Shown here piece after piece: positions 29,513 through 40,354 of a stretch of 64,000 bases of DNA (position 1 is the first letter of the stretch; each line of letters opens with the position of its first letter). Under the pieces are notes generated by a model. That model ran no database searches, was not told the DNA's origin, and saw only the letters and a program-made list of their open reading frames with translations. The stretch lies in assembly GCF_029625315.1 (NCBI RefSeq), contig NZ_CP121110.1, positions 2,365,001-2,429,000 of the forward strand, written 5' to 3'. A program made the position numbers and the translations under genes. Source of the stretch: Flavobacterium ginsengisoli. GTDB taxonomy: Bacteria > Bacteroidota > Bacteroidia > Flavobacteriales > Flavobacteriaceae.

Positions 29513-30331
29513 ATGAAAAATTTAAAAACTTATTTTAGCATTTTAATCATTTCATTAGCAACAAGCACTATTTTCTTTGCTTGCTCTAACGAAGACAGCC
29601 AACAACAAACTTCAAGTTCTACAAAAAAAGAAGCTGTAAATAAAACAGCAACAACAAACAAATCGGCTTTAGTAAAGACAGTATGCAACGTAAATGGTCC
29701 TACTATAGTTAACATCAACACTCCTATTACTTATACCTATACAAATGATAGTGGCACACCTGCTAACGTTACTTGGGTAGCCAACCCAGCTAATCTTATA
29801 ACAATTAATGGGAGTGGATCCACTATTACGGCGACATTCGCAGCAGGCTTTGTTAGTGGTTCAATAACAGCTACAGGCTTTGATGGAACTGCATTAATTT
29901 GCGCATCAAAATTAGATATAACAAAACAAGTTTCAACATGTTGCACACCAATCCTTTCTGCATCATATATTTGTAGAGGAAGTGGACCAAGTGCTGGAGG
30001 TGCAGTTGATATATTTTTGCCAGCAGGATGCAACATTGATTGGTCTGCAATTTCTAAAATTGATGTAAGTTTTACTAATGATGATGAAGACAATAATGAT
30101 TCCAACAATAATAATACACGTTTTACAACCACTTCACCGAGTGACCTATACAACAAATCAAAAGGTACATTGACATATCCATATAATGTTAATAACAATA
30201 AAATTCGCTTATCTTTCACAAACCCACAATGTGTCTCAGTATTTTTCACTGCTACATTTTACTTTAACAATGGCTGTCCTCCAGTTACCGCAACCGTAGA
30301 GACATTAGGTCCACTTGAGACATCTGAATAA
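29513..30331 (+). CDS. Hypothetical lipoprotein
   Basis: A 272-residue protein with a lipoprotein signal: hydrophobic ISLATSTIFFAC with the lipidation Cys at residue 24, followed by a Ser/Thr/Lys-rich linker (about 25-55). Then comes an Ig- or PKD-like beta region (about 58-135, VNINTPITYTYTNDSG) and a second beta region with paired cysteines (CCTPILSASYIC) and an acidic Asn/Asp stretch (NDDEDNNDSNNNN, about 190-202). I recognise no named family. It is a candidate surface lipoprotein and a single transcript with its own terminator. Confidence 0.65.
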   Translation: MKNLKTYFSILIISLATSTIFFACSNEDSQQQTSSSTKKEAVNKTATTNKSALVKTVCNVNGPTIVNINTPITYTYTNDSGTPANVTWVANPANLITINGSGSTITATFAAGFVSGSITATGFDGTALICASKLDITKQVSTCCTPILSASYICRGSGPSAGGAVDIFLPAGCNIDWSAISKIDVSFTNDDEDNNDSNNNNTRFTTTSPSDLYNKSKGTLTYPYNVNNNKIRLSFTNPQCVSVFFTATFYFNNGCPPVTATVETLGPLETSE

Positions 30332-30351
30332 TCTTTAATTTATAGAATTTG

Positions 30352-30382
30352 AAAAACTGCAAAATATTTTTGCAGTTTTTTT
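30352..30382 (+). terminator. Intrinsic terminator after the lipoprotein gene
   Basis: The arms AAAAACTGCAAAA and TTTTGCAGTTTTT form a near-perfect stem followed by T-rich sequence, 21 bp after the stop. Confidence 0.85.
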
Positions 30383-30419
30383 TATCTTTAAGAAAATCTA
30401 CAACATAAAAAAAGATATC

Positions 30420-31178
30420 ATGACTTGGGATCCTAAAAAATACAATGAGTTTAAAGAAGAACGTTCTAAACCTTTTGATGATCTAACAAGTCATATTATT
30501 GACAAACCCAATCTAAAGGTTATAGATCTCGGATGCGGAACAGGTGAACTTACCCAAAAATTGCATCAAAAACTAACCAATCCGTTTGTTCTTGGCATTG
30601 ACAATTCTGCCGAAATGTTGGCAAAAGCTCCAGTGCAAGAAAATCTTGAATTTAAAGAAAAAACGATTTTAGAACAAATCGACGACGAAACCAAATGGGA
30701 TTTGATCTTTTCGAATGCGGCTTTACAATGGATTGATAATCACAACGAACTTTTTCCGAAAATTATTTCACATATTAATCCAGGTGGACAACTAGCTGTT
30801 CAAATGCCGCAACAAAATGAAAACATTCTCAATAAAATTCTTTTGCAATTGGTACAGGAAGAGCCTTTTGCCTCCTATCTCAAAAATTGGACACGCCCTT
30901 CTCCTGTTTTAACTTTAGATGAATACGCTAGAATTCTTTTTGAAAATGGCGGCAAAGATTTGGTTCTTTATGAGAAAGTTTATCCTTTAATTTCCAATAA
31001 AAAAGATGCCTTTTTCGATTTTATTTCAGGCTCAGCATTAACTGTTTATCAAGAAAGATTAAAAGAACAAGAGTTTGCATTATTAACAGCCGAATTTAAG
31101 AATAGAATAGACACATATTTCCCAACTGTCCCATCGATATATGCTTTTAGAAGATTGATTATTTATGCTAAATTCTAA
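30420..31178 (+). CDS. SAM-dependent methyltransferase, trans-aconitate methyltransferase-like
   Basis: A 252-residue class I methyltransferase. The SAM-binding motif I is VIDLGCGTGELT (about residues 34-45), motif II GIDNSAEMLAKA follows, then DLIFSNAALQWIDNH, characteristic of the Tam (trans-aconitate 2-methyltransferase) group. The C-terminal FRRLIIYAKF also fits Tam. In E. coli Tam methylates trans-aconitate, a poison of aconitase. Two aconitase genes lie 7 kb away, but they are not linked as an operon, so the substrate is inferred from family only. Confidence 0.8.
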   Translation: MTWDPKKYNEFKEERSKPFDDLTSHIIDKPNLKVIDLGCGTGELTQKLHQKLTNPFVLGIDNSAEMLAKAPVQENLEFKEKTILEQIDDETKWDLIFSNAALQWIDNHNELFPKIISHINPGGQLAVQMPQQNENILNKILLQLVQEEPFASYLKNWTRPSPVLTLDEYARILFENGGKDLVLYEKVYPLISNKKDAFFDFISGSALTVYQERLKEQEFALLTAEFKNRIDTYFPTVPSIYAFRRLIIYAKF

Positions 31179-31594
31179 CAAAAAAAAACGATAAAATCAA
31201 TCAGTAATCTTTAAACAAAATAAAGCATTATTATTTTCTGTCCTAAGTCTTCTCTGATTCTCCTTTTCTACTCAAAATTGATTGCAAAATCTCTTATTTT
31301 AATTTTTTAAATTGTTAAAAATTCCATTAAAATAAGACAAGTTTCTAAAAACCAATAAGTTAAACAAAATAAAGAATAAATAGAAAATATTTTTTTTTCA
31401 CGATTATTTTTTACAAAAATTATAGGATAATTTTTATTATATTTGAGATAATGATTTCAATAGCATTTATAAAAGCAAAATATTTTAACAAGTGTTTAAT
31501 TTTTAGCAATAGATTAATTTGCCCATAATTATTTATTCTCGCTAACAAAAACACGCATAAGGCACTTTTTTATTAACCTACTAATTTTAAGATT
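31179..31594. other. 416-bp AT-rich intergenic region
   Basis: Very AT-rich with no reading frame of note. TATATTTG at 31438-31445 could be a -7 element for the downstream kinase gene but has no TTG at the right distance. No hairpin with a T-run closes the methyltransferase gene that I can see. Confidence 0.4.
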
Positions 31595-33019
31595 ATGTCT
31601 AAATTGCAAGCTTTAAAAAACTTTCGTTTTCCAAATGTTTTCATTCTTATTTTAATAGTTTTTATATCATGTGCCCTATTAATATGTATCAATTTTTTTA
31701 CTATTAAAATCCTATCTGCCAATAGAGCTTATGTAAACGGTGAATCTCATTATTCAAAAGGACAAAAAGATGCATCAAGACATTTAATTACATATTTATT
31801 TACCAAGAGTCCCACTCAATGGAAATTATATCTAGAGGAATTAAAAGTACCTCAAGGAGATGGCATTGCAAGAATTACTCTTTTGAAAGCTGGAGACAAT
31901 AAAGTTGCTAGAGAAGGTTTTTTAATTGGACGAAATAAAGAAGATGACTTAGACGATATTATTTGGCTATTTGAAAATTTCAAAAATGTAAGCTTTTTAT
32001 CTAAAGCTATACACGAATGGGGACAAGGAGATAAGTTAATTTTCAATTTGTTTGTCATTGGACAACAGATTAACGCAAAAATCAAGCATAATTTATTAAC
32101 TCCTGAAGATCAAAAAAAATACTTAAAAGAAATTAGTGCAATAAGCGATCAACTAACTATTAATGAACGCAATTTTTCAAACACATTAGGAGAAGGAACT
32201 CGAAAAATAAAAGACTTTTTAATTATTACAAACATCGTTTTCATTTTGATTATCATTTGTAGCGTTTGCATGTATTATTCGATTATGGTCAAAAGATTAT
32301 TGGTTTCAAAGAAAGAAACTGACGTGAAAAATGAAAATCTTATTATTGTAAATCGCGAATTGGACCGATTTGTTTACAGTGCTTCGCACGATTTGAGATC
32401 ACCGATAACTTCATTAAAGGGACTTATTGAAATTACAGCATTGGAGGATGATGTGCGGCAAGTTCGAACTTACCTCCAAATGATGCATCAAAGTCTTGCC
32501 AGACAAGATCAGTTTATTAGCGATATTATTGATTACTCTAAAAATAAAAGAAAAGAAGTGATCATGGAACCAGTAAGTTTAAAAGAGCTATGCAATGAAG
32601 CTATTCTACAGTTAATGCATATTGAAAACGCAAACAGAATTAAATTTACCCAAGAACTTATGGTTGATCAGATCGAAAGTGATGGTCTCCGCTTAAAAAT
32701 CATTATCAACAATCTGCTTTCCAATGCTATAAAATATGCGGATTGCAACAAACAAGAAATGTTTATCACAATAAAAACTTATTTTAGTGAAGGTTTAAAT
32801 AAAATTGAAGTAACAGATAACGGAATAGGCATTCATGACGATCATAAAGCTAATATTTTCGACATGTATTTTGGAACAAATAAAAACAAAGGTTCTGGAC
32901 TTGGCTTATATATTGTAAAAGAAGCCGTTGAAAATATTAGAGGAGACATTTTTGTTTTTTCAGAAAGCAGTGTTGGAAGTAAATTTATAGTAACAATACC
33001 AAATTCATATGCCATATAG
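31595..33019 (+). CDS. Membrane sensor histidine kinase
   Basis: A 474-residue kinase with two membrane helices (about 14-36 and 209-232) around a roughly 170-residue extracytoplasmic helical domain of no recognised family. A linker with coiled-coil character leads to HisKA with the phospho-acceptor His in SASHDLRSP (about residue 266). The ATPase domain follows with N box NNLLSNAIKYA, G1 DNGIGI and G2 GSGLGLYIV. There is no PAS or HAMP domain evident. It overlaps the following response regulator gene by 11 bp, so the two are translationally coupled. Confidence 0.88.
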   Translation: MSKLQALKNFRFPNVFILILIVFISCALLICINFFTIKILSANRAYVNGESHYSKGQKDASRHLITYLFTKSPTQWKLYLEELKVPQGDGIARITLLKAGDNKVAREGFLIGRNKEDDLDDIIWLFENFKNVSFLSKAIHEWGQGDKLIFNLFVIGQQINAKIKHNLLTPEDQKKYLKEISAISDQLTINERNFSNTLGEGTRKIKDFLIITNIVFILIIICSVCMYYSIMVKRLLVSKKETDVKNENLIIVNRELDRFVYSASHDLRSPITSLKGLIEITALEDDVRQVRTYLQMMHQSLARQDQFISDIIDYSKNKRKEVIMEPVSLKELCNEAILQLMHIENANRIKFTQELMVDQIESDGLRLKIIINNLLSNAIKYADCNKQEMFITIKTYFSEGLNKIEVTDNGIGIHDDHKANIFDMYFGTNKNKGSGLGLYIVKEAVENIRGDIFVFSESSVGSKFIVTIPNSYAI

Positions 33020-33398
33020 ATCTCAATTTGTAATCATAGAAGACAATTTGATTGACCAATTTGTCACTAAAAAACTGCTTAAAAAAGGGCTCGATATTAA
33101 TCCTGTCTGTATTGCCAATAATGGAAAAGAAGGAATTGACTGGCTTATAAAGAATCAGACCACAAATCCGCTGATTATTCTTTTAGACATTCAAATGCCT
33201 ATAATGAATGGCTTTGAATTTTTGGAAGAATTTGACAAATTACCAGAAGATGTAAAAGCAAGAACTGAAATTTTCGTTCTTTCTTCAACTTTGGATACTG
33301 ATGAAATTAAAAAAGTTAAAGCAAACAAATATGTGTCTGACTTCTGGAATAAACCCTTTAGATTAGAAATATTGACGAATACTTTTCTTCAGGTTTAA
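33009..33398 (+). CDS. Single-domain response regulator (CheY-like)
   Basis: A 129-residue receiver domain without an output domain. Acidic residues are E11/D12 in VIIEDN, the phospho-acceptor is D60 in IILLDIQMP, and the Ser-Thr and Lys switch residues lie in VLSST and FWNKPF. It begins inside the 3' end of the kinase gene, so it is probably the direct partner. Such stand-alone receivers in Bacteroidota pass phosphate to, or bind, other proteins; the downstream target is not visible here. It ends 4 bp overlapping the convergent hydrolase gene. Confidence 0.88.
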   Translation: MPYRSQFVIIEDNLIDQFVTKKLLKKGLDINPVCIANNGKEGIDWLIKNQTTNPLIILLDIQMPIMNGFEFLEEFDKLPEDVKARTEIFVLSSTLDTDEIKKVKANKYVSDFWNKPFRLEILTNTFLQV

Positions 33399-34567
33399 TT
33401 TAAAACACGATTTACTTGAGAAAAAGCTCTCGTGTAGTATGGTTCTTTTGTAGAAGAAATAATTACCCCACCGTGTGTTGATGAATGAACAAATTTAATT
33501 TCGCCTCCTTCTGCTACTTCTACTATCATTCCGACATGGTTTATGTGGCGTCGACCATTAGTCCTAAAAAAAATCAAATCTCCTTTTTGAGCTTCTTCCG
33601 CACTTACTTTTGTTCCTATACGTGATTGTTCTATAGAACTTCTTGGCAATTTAATATCAAAGTTATTAAATGTGCAAATCATTAAACCTGAACAATCAAA
33701 ACCAGCTTTAGTTGTACCACCCGATCTGTATCTTGTTCCGATATTTCCAGTAGCATTAGCAATAAGCTGTTCTATTAACTCAGAATGATTTCCTATTGTT
33801 CTAACAAAAGAAGAATCCTTTTTTATCTCTGGAAGAGTTTCTGCTACTTGATTAGAAGCAACATCTGTTTGAACGTTTGGTTCTTGTGGCGTCTGCGTTG
33901 CCTGAATTGCATCTGCTTTTTCTTTTGGAACACGAATTTTTAATAGATATCCAACTGGCATTTTTCTTTTGACCGATGGATTCTGGCGTTCTAACTCTGC
34001 AACCGTAATACCATATTCCTTCGAAATACCATATTTTGTTTCTTTAGCCCTAACTTCCCTCACAAGTTCCACATCTGTTGAAATGACTTCAGTAGAAGTT
34101 TCAGGTTGCTTTTCACTTGCCAAAGCCACATCATTATTAGAAGGAATGGCAATTTGTTGTCCAATTTTTAAGCCTTCTTTTTCTAAAAGCGGATTTGCTT
34201 TCTTTAGATCATCAACAGAAAGATTATATTTTTTAGCAATTCCCCAAAGCGTTTCTTTAAATGCCACTTCATGAATTCCTGAAGTATTAGATGGAGCATT
34301 ATAATTATCAGCTACAGCAACTTCAACATTTTTAGGTTTTGCCTTTGCAGTATTTTTGTTTTTATTTGGAATTAAGAGTGTCGAATTTAATTTTAATATT
34401 TTAGGTGCATTTGGATTTGCATCTGCAATATCTTTTACTTTCACCCCGTATTTTTTAGCAATAACTGAAAGATTTTCTCCTTTTGAAATTTTGTGCTTAA
34501 TAAAATTATCCTGCGCAAAAGCTCCAACACTGAAAAAAAACAATACTATTATTAACCGATAAACCAT
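33395..34567 (-). CDS. LysM / NlpC-P60 peptidoglycan hydrolase
   Basis: A 390-residue exported protein: signal peptide (ending GAFAQDN), three LysM peptidoglycan-binding modules (about 24-68, 95-140 and 167-212, each starting with a His/Arg-x-x-x-x-x-Glu-Thr/Asn-Leu pattern), a Gln/Thr-rich linker, and a C-terminal NlpC/P60 cysteine peptidase domain (about 260-390). The catalytic Cys is in AGFDCSGL, and a His in RRHINHVGM. The family cuts peptide bonds in the cell-wall stem peptide. It is read opposite to the two-component pair and overlaps its end by 4 bp. Confidence 0.9.
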   Translation of the reverse strand: MVYRLIIVLFFFSVGAFAQDNFIKHKISKGENLSVIAKKYGVKVKDIADANPNAPKILKLNSTLLIPNKNKNTAKAKPKNVEVAVADNYNAPSNTSGIHEVAFKETLWGIAKKYNLSVDDLKKANPLLEKEGLKIGQQIAIPSNNDVALASEKQPETSTEVISTDVELVREVRAKETKYGISKEYGITVAELERQNPSVKRKMPVGYLLKIRVPKEKADAIQATQTPQEPNVQTDVASNQVAETLPEIKKDSSFVRTIGNHSELIEQLIANATGNIGTRYRSGGTTKAGFDCSGLMICTFNNFDIKLPRSSIEQSRIGTKVSAEEAQKGDLIFFRTNGRRHINHVGMIVEVAEGGEIKFVHSSTHGGVIISSTKEPYYTRAFSQVNRVLN

Positions 34568-34811
34568 ACTCTATTATTAAAGTTTTTACACTTTCTTTAA
34601 ATTTCACATTAATATCAACTCAAAAAAGACAAATATATTGCCTAAAAGGCGAATTTAACTTATTAAAGCAAAAAAATCGATATTTTTAACAATTATTTTA
34701 CTTCAAATTAACAGCCTCCGCATAGAAATTGAGCCAACTTTTTGAAAAGCGACTTTTTATAAAAAAGACATGTTTTTTGATTAAATTTAACCTTACCAAA
34801 AACTTATTATC

Positions 34812-36190
34812 GTGAAAAAACTACTCTATATTATCATTTTACTGCCTTTTATTGTAAATGCGCAAACTGTAAGCGGAATTGTTAAATCTCAAAACACCAA
34901 TTTACCAATAGAAGACACCAATATATATGCATTGCGCACTCAAATTGGAACTTTAACGAACGAGAATGGGGAGTTTTCATTAAATAATAAGATAAAAGCA
35001 AACGATACGCTTCAGGTTTCTCATATTGGCTACATCACAATAAAAATTGCGGTTAAAGATTTAAAGAAATCAAACAATACTATTTCGCTTGAAGAAGATA
35101 TTGAAACCTTAAGTAATGTAGACATTACAAGTCGAAAAGTGAAATTAAAATCGAAACTTGATTTTACCCAACTTGCATCTTTAGAAACAGGAATATATTC
35201 TTTTGGCTCTACAGTAATAAATGATAAGATTTATGTGACCGGAGGTGATAGCAGTGAAGAATCAAACGCGTTACACACTTTAAAAGAAAAAGGCATAGAT
35301 AGTGAAGATCCTAAATTTGAACAAAAGTACTTGCAATTAGTAGGCTTTCAAGGCAGTAAAAACTTTTACAATGGCGATTTATTAATATACGATCCAAAAA
35401 CAGATTCATGGGAAAAATCGGCTGAAAAATTTAAAAAAGAGCTTATCATAATATAAATTATTACGATAACACACTTTATATCTTAGGAGGTAAAAGACTA
35501 TCTACAAACAAAAAAATTGAATATTTAGATAATGAAATTGAAGTGTTTGATATTAACAAAAAAACCATTGCAATTGACAAAACCAATCCTCATAAGGCTG
35601 CAGATTTTGCTTCTTTCGTTTACAAAGACAACATTATTGTGATGGGTGGCTCAATAAAATCAAATGAAAAAAATCAAAAAATATTCACTGACCAAGTCCA
35701 CATGTATAATATCACTTCTGGCTTATGGTATGAACTAGCAAAAATGCCTGAGGCTAAAGAGGTAAAAGGAGTTTTGATTGGAGATAAAATCTTCACAATT
35801 GGCAATACTGACAGCAAAAGTTTCTCTGAAATTCAGAGTTTTGATTTAACAAGCGAAACTTGGAAAAACGAAACAACTTTGTTCTCACGTTTAGAAAATC
35901 CAGCAATCGCTTCTGACAATAACACAATTTATCTATTTGAGGATGGAAAATTATTGGCTTACAATGTAAAATCGAGGCAAATTAAAGAGTATCTCGTTCA
36001 GCTTGAGCTAAAATCAGCCACAATGCATTTTTTAAATAACAAATTATACATTATTGGAGGCCACACATTTACAACATATATAAAAACTCCATCAGAAAAA
36101 GTATACAGCATTTCTATAGATGAGCTTGAAACCACAAGACCTAGCCGCGTTAGAATCTTATCACAAAATAATGTAGCACAAAGAAACTAG
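34812..36190 (+). CDS. Secreted kelch-repeat protein, copy 1 (one frame break)
   Basis: Signal peptide (MKKLLYIIILLPFIVNAQT), then a carboxypeptidase-regulatory-like beta domain (about 20-100, VSGIVKSQNTNLPIEDTNIYA to SLEEDIETL), then kelch-type beta-propeller blades (for example YSFGSTVINDKIYVTGG, NTLYILGGKR, LYIIGGHTF). The frame stops after KKELIII and resumes within the next blade. Adding one A to the A6 run at 35433-35438 gives FKKRAYHNINYYDNTLYILGG and a 459-residue protein. The start codon is GTG. It is about 70 percent identical by eye to the next gene. The function is unknown; kelch propellers mediate binding. The terminator is at 36231. Confidence 0.75.
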
Positions 36191-36230
36191 TTTTAGCAAC
36201 ATAATTCAAATGTAAAATATCAAAATAAAA

Positions 36231-36257
36231 AATGCCTTGTAAATACAAGGCATTTTT
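36231..36257 (+). terminator. Intrinsic terminator between the kelch genes
   Basis: The arms AATGCCTTGT and ACAAGGCATT with a four-base loop are followed by a T tract. The two kelch paralogues are therefore probably separate transcripts. Confidence 0.85.
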
Positions 36258-36486
36258 TATTGAATATCAAAGAATCTTAACCTTTATGCCTTTTAAGACA
36301 TAATTAAAACTTAAAAACAAGAAACATTTACAAAACGTATGAAGTAAAAAAATTCTGCACCTATTATATTTACTCAAATATTTTAACACTAAAATTACCT
36401 CTATTAAGTATTCTTACCTGAAAAATTGGATCCATTTTTTTGTATTTTTAAAAGAATTTTCAAACAAAATAAATTTATATTCGATT

Positions 36487-37885
36487 GTGAAAAAACTATT
36501 ATACCTTATCTTCTTATTGCCTTTTATTACAAATGCGCAAACAATAAGCGGAATTGTTCTATCCAAAATCACTAATTTACCAATAGAAGACACCAATATA
36601 TATGCATTGGGCACTCAAATTGGAACTTTAACAAACAACAAAGGAGAATTTGCATTAAATAAAAAAATAAATGCAAACGATACTCTTCAAATTTCCCATA
36701 TTGGATACATCGCAACAAAAATTGCAGTTATAGATTTAAAAAAATCAAATTATACTATTTTGCTTGAAGAAGATATTGAAACCTTAAAGAATGTAAATAT
36801 CAACAATACCAAATGGTCAAAATTAAAATCCAAACTTGACTTTACCGAACGATCATCTTTAGAGTATGGCATTTATTCTTTTGGTTCTGTATTAGCAAAT
36901 GGCAAGATCTATGTTGTTGGAGGTGATAATAGCGAACAATGGAATATTTTAACTACTATTAAAGGAAAAAACATCGGTGGTGATCCTACCAGATTTAGCG
37001 ACCCTGGTTTTGGAAATAGATATCTTCTAGAACTTGGAGGCGATCCTGCTGAAAGAATTTTCTTCAAGGGAAATCTATTTGTTTATGATCCAAAAACAGA
37101 TTTGTGGGAGAAATCGAATCAAAACTTAAAAAAAGGGCTTATCATAATGTAAATTTTTATAACAATACACTTTATATTTTAGGAGGAAAAAAACGCCGCT
37201 CATTAAAAAACGCGAATATTTAGATAACGAAATTGAAGTTTTTGATCTAAACACAAATACCCTTGCAATTGATAAAACAAATCCACATCAAGCTATAAAC
37301 TTTGCTTCTTTCACCTATAAGGATAACATCATTGTTATGGGTGGCTCAATAAGATCGACTGAAAGTGGTATAAAAACTTTTACTGATAAAGTACATTTGT
37401 ACAATTTAACTTCTGGTCTATGGTATGAGCTAGAAAAAATGCCCGTAGCCCAAGAAGTAAAGGGAGTTTTGATTGGTGATAAAATATTTACAATTGGTAA
37501 TACCAACAATAGAAGCTTTTCTGAAATTCAAAGTTTTGATTTAATAAATGAAAGCTGGAAAAGTGAAGCAACTTTGCTTTGTCGATTCGAAAATCCATCA
37601 GTTACATTCAATGATGAAACTATTTATATGTTTGAAGATGGAAAACTGCTCGTTTACAATATAAAATCGAAGCTAATCAAAGAGTACTATATTAAGCTTG
37701 AGCTAAAATCTGCCGCAATGCATTTTACTAATGACAAATTATACATTATTGGAGGATATGATTTCACCAATTACTATACCTCTCCTTCATCAAAAGTGTA
37801 TAGCATCTCTATTGATGAGTTTGACACTACACGACCTTACCGAGTTAGGGTTTTATCAGAAAATAATTTAGCAAACAGGAATTAA
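36487..37885 (+). CDS. Secreted kelch-repeat protein, copy 2 (two frame breaks)
   Basis: A paralogue of the preceding gene with the same layout: GTG start, signal peptide (MKKLLYLIFLLPFITNAQT), regulatory-like beta domain, kelch blades ending YIIGGYDFTNYYTSPSSKVY. It breaks at the same site as copy 1 (A7 run at 37128-37134). It breaks again 71 bp further at the A6 run 37205-37210, where one added A gives SLKKREYLDNEIEVFD, matching copy 1. With both repairs the protein is 466 residues. The duplicated pair may be surface or periplasmic binding proteins; nothing around them names a ligand. Confidence 0.72.
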
Positions 37886-37912
37886 TTTTATCTGTAAATT
37901 TTGCACCAAAAC

Positions 37913-37943
37913 AAAAAAAGCTCTGTTTTTACAGAGCTTTTTC
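37913..37943. terminator. Bidirectional terminator between kelch copy 2 and aconitase
   Basis: The arms AAAAAAAGCTCTGT and ACAGAGCTTTTT give A and T tracts in both directions. It serves both convergent genes. Confidence 0.88.
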
Positions 37944-37962
37944 AATATATAAAATCTAAATA

Positions 37963-40227
37963 TTAAGCCTTTCCAGCGACAATTAAATTTAATGCAGAAC
38001 CTGCAACAAACCAGCCTATTTGACCTTCGTTGTATGTATGATTTGCTAAGATAATATCTTTTGTGCCATCTGCATGAACAAACTCAATAGTTAATGGTTT
38101 TCCTGGAGCAAATTCTGTTAAATCTAAGAAGTTAATTGTGTCATCTTCTTGGATTTTATCATAATCTGCTTCATTTGCAAAAGTCAACCCCAAAAGACCT
38201 TGTTTTTTAAGGTTGGTTTCATGGATACGAGCAAAAGATTTTACCAATACCGCTTTAACTCCTAAGAAACGAGGTTCCATAGCAGCGTGCTCACGAGAAG
38301 AGCCTTCTCCATAGTTATGATCTCCAACTACAATAGACGGAACTCCTTCTGCTTTGTACGCACGAGCTACTGCAGGAACAGCATCATATTCACCAGTTAA
38401 TTGGTTTTTAACTGAGTTCGTTTTTTGATTGTAAGCATTTACAGCTCCGATCAACATATTGTTTGAAATATTATCTAAGTGTCCACGGAAACGCAACCAA
38501 GGTCCGGCCATAGAAATATGATCTGTGGTACATTTTCCAAAGGCTTTGATTAATAATTTAGCACCTGTAATATTTTTACCATCCCAAGCATCAAATGGAG
38601 CCAATAACTGCAAGCGCTCTGAAGCTGGATTAACCACTACCTGAACGTTTGAACCATCCTCTGCTGGAGCCTGAAAACCTGGATCTTCAGCATAGAAACC
38701 TTTAGCAGGAAGTTCATCTCCTGTTGGTTCATCAAGCATTACCTCTTCTCCATCTTCATTGATTAATTTATCTGTCAATGGATTAAAACTTAAATCGCCC
38801 GCAATAGCCAAAGCTGTAACCAACTCTGGAGACCCTACAAAAGCTAACGTATTTGGATTACCGTCTGCACGTTTTGAGAAGTTACGGTTGAAAGAGTGAA
38901 CAATTGTATTTCTTTCTTCTTTTTCCGCTCCTTCTCTATCCCACATACCAATACATGGTCCGCAGGCATTAGCAAAAACTGTTGCTCCAATTTTATGGAA
39001 AGTATCAATAAAACCATCTCTTTCGATTGTAGAACGGACAACTTCAGAACCCGGAGTGATTGTAAACTGTGATTTTGTTTTTAAATTTTTATCAGCAACT
39101 TGTCTTGCCAATGAAGCTGCACGAGAAATATCTTCATAAGAAGAGTTTGTACAAGAACCAATTAACCCCACTTGAATTTGTAAAGGCCAATTATTTTTAA
39201 CCGCTTCATCTTTCATTTTAGAAATAGGAGTAGCCAAATCTGGAGTAAAAGGACCATTTAAGTGCGGCTCTAATGTAGATAAGTTAATCTCAATAACTTG
39301 ATCGAAGTACTTTTCTGGATTAGCGTATACTTCTGGATCTCCAGTTAAGTAAGGAGCAATTTTATCCGCAGCATCAGCCACTTCTGCTCTATTTGTCGAA
39401 CGAAGGTAACGACTCATTGAATCATCGTAACCAAAAGTTGAAGTTGTCGCTCCAATTTCAGCTCCCATATTACAGATAGTTCCTTTACCAGTACAAGACA
39501 TAGCAGTAGCGCCTTCTCCAAAATATTCAACGATTGCCCCAGTACCTCCTTTTACAGTAAGAATACCTGCAACTTTAAGAATAACATCTTTAGGAGCAGT
39601 CCAACCAGATAATTTACCTGTTAACTTAACTCCAATAAGCTTAGGAAATTTAAGCTCCCAAGCCATTCCAGACATAACATCTACAGCATCTGCTCCACCA
39701 ACACCAATTGCCACCATTCCTAATCCACCTGCATTTACAGTATGAGAATCGGTACCAATCATCATTCCGCCAGGAAATGCATAATTTTCAAGTACAACTT
39801 GATGAATAATTCCAGCTCCTGGTTTCCAGAAACCTATTCCGTATTTATTAGACACAGAAGACAAGAAGTCGAAAACCTCATTACTTTGTGTTTTTGCTCT
39901 AGCCAAATCAGTCACAGCATCTACTTTTGCCTGAATCAAGTGATCACAGTGAACCGTTGTAGGAACTGCCACTTTAGATTTTCCAGCATGCATAAACTGC
40001 AACAATGCCATCTGAGCAGTTGCATCTTGACAAGCTACGCGATCTGGTGCAAAATCAACATAATCAACTCCTCTTCCAAACGCCTTTGTCGGATTTCCGT
40101 CCCAAAGGTGGTTGTATAAAATTTTCTCTGTCAACGTAAGTGGACGTCCAACAATCTCTCGTGCTTTATCAACACGATTTGGCATGTTTTCGTACACTTT
40201 TTTAATCATTTCGATATCAAAAGCCAT
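37963..40227 (-). CDS. acn: Aconitate hydratase, mitochondrial type
   Basis: A 754-residue iron-sulfur enzyme of the mitochondrial-type aconitase group that converts citrate to isocitrate in the TCA cycle. The three cluster cysteines are in [12 protein letters not shown] (about 358) and [11 protein letters not shown] (about 421 and 424). The swivel domain carries [18 protein letters not shown]. The start at [16 protein letters not shown] fits homologues. The next gene upstream encodes an AcnB-type enzyme; a terminator lies between, so the two are separately ended. The frame is intact over its full length. Confidence 0.95.
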   Translation of the reverse strand: MAFDIEMIKKVYENMPNRVDKAREIVGRPLTLTEKILYNHLWDGNPTKAFGRGVDYVDFAPDRVACQDATAQMALLQFMHAGKSKVAVPTTVHCDHLIQAKVDAVTDLARAKTQSNEVFDFLSSVSNKYGIGFWKPGAGIIHQVVLENYAFPGGMMIGTDSHTVNAGGLGMVAIGVGGADAVDVMSGMAWELKFPKLIGVKLTGKLSGWTAPKDVILKVAGILTVKGGTGAIVEYFGEGATAMSCTGKGTICNMGAEIGATTSTFGYDDSMSRYLRSTNRAEVADAADKIAPYLTGDPEVYANPEKYFDQVIEINLSTLEPHLNGPFTPDLATPISKMKDEAVKNNWPLQIQVGLIGSCTNSSYEDISRAASLARQVADKNLKTKSQFTITPGSEVVRSTIERDGFIDTFHKIGATVFANACGPCIGMWDREGAEKEERNTIVHSFNRNFSKRADGNPNTLAFVGSPELVTALAIAGDLSFNPLTDKLINEDGEEVMLDEPTGDELPAKGFYAEDPGFQAPAEDGSNVQVVVNPASERLQLLAPFDAWDGKNITGAKLLIKAFGKCTTDHISMAGPWLRFRGHLDNISNNMLIGAVNAYNQKTNSVKNQLTGEYDAVPAVARAYKAEGVPSIVVGDHNYGEGSSREHAAMEPRFLGVKAVLVKSFARIHETNLKKQGLLGLTFANEADYDKIQEDDTINFLDLTEFAPGKPLTIEFVHADGTKDIILANHTYNEGQIGWFVAGSALNLIVAGKA

Positions 40228-40303
40228 AAGTTCTATATTATTTTTTGTTTTTTTATTTTATTTTGAACATGACAAGTTACAAAAAATAGGAGAGTTAAAA
40301 AAG

Positions 40304-40333
40304 AAAAAGCCCGAGTTTATCGCTCGGGCTTTT
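40304..40333 (-). terminator. Intrinsic terminator after acnB
   Basis: The arms AAAAGCCCGAG and CTCGGGCTTTT with a 7-base loop are followed on the reverse strand by a T tract. It lies about 20 bp past the acnB stop. Confidence 0.88.
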
Positions 40334-40354
40334 GATATATTAATAATCGTAAGA

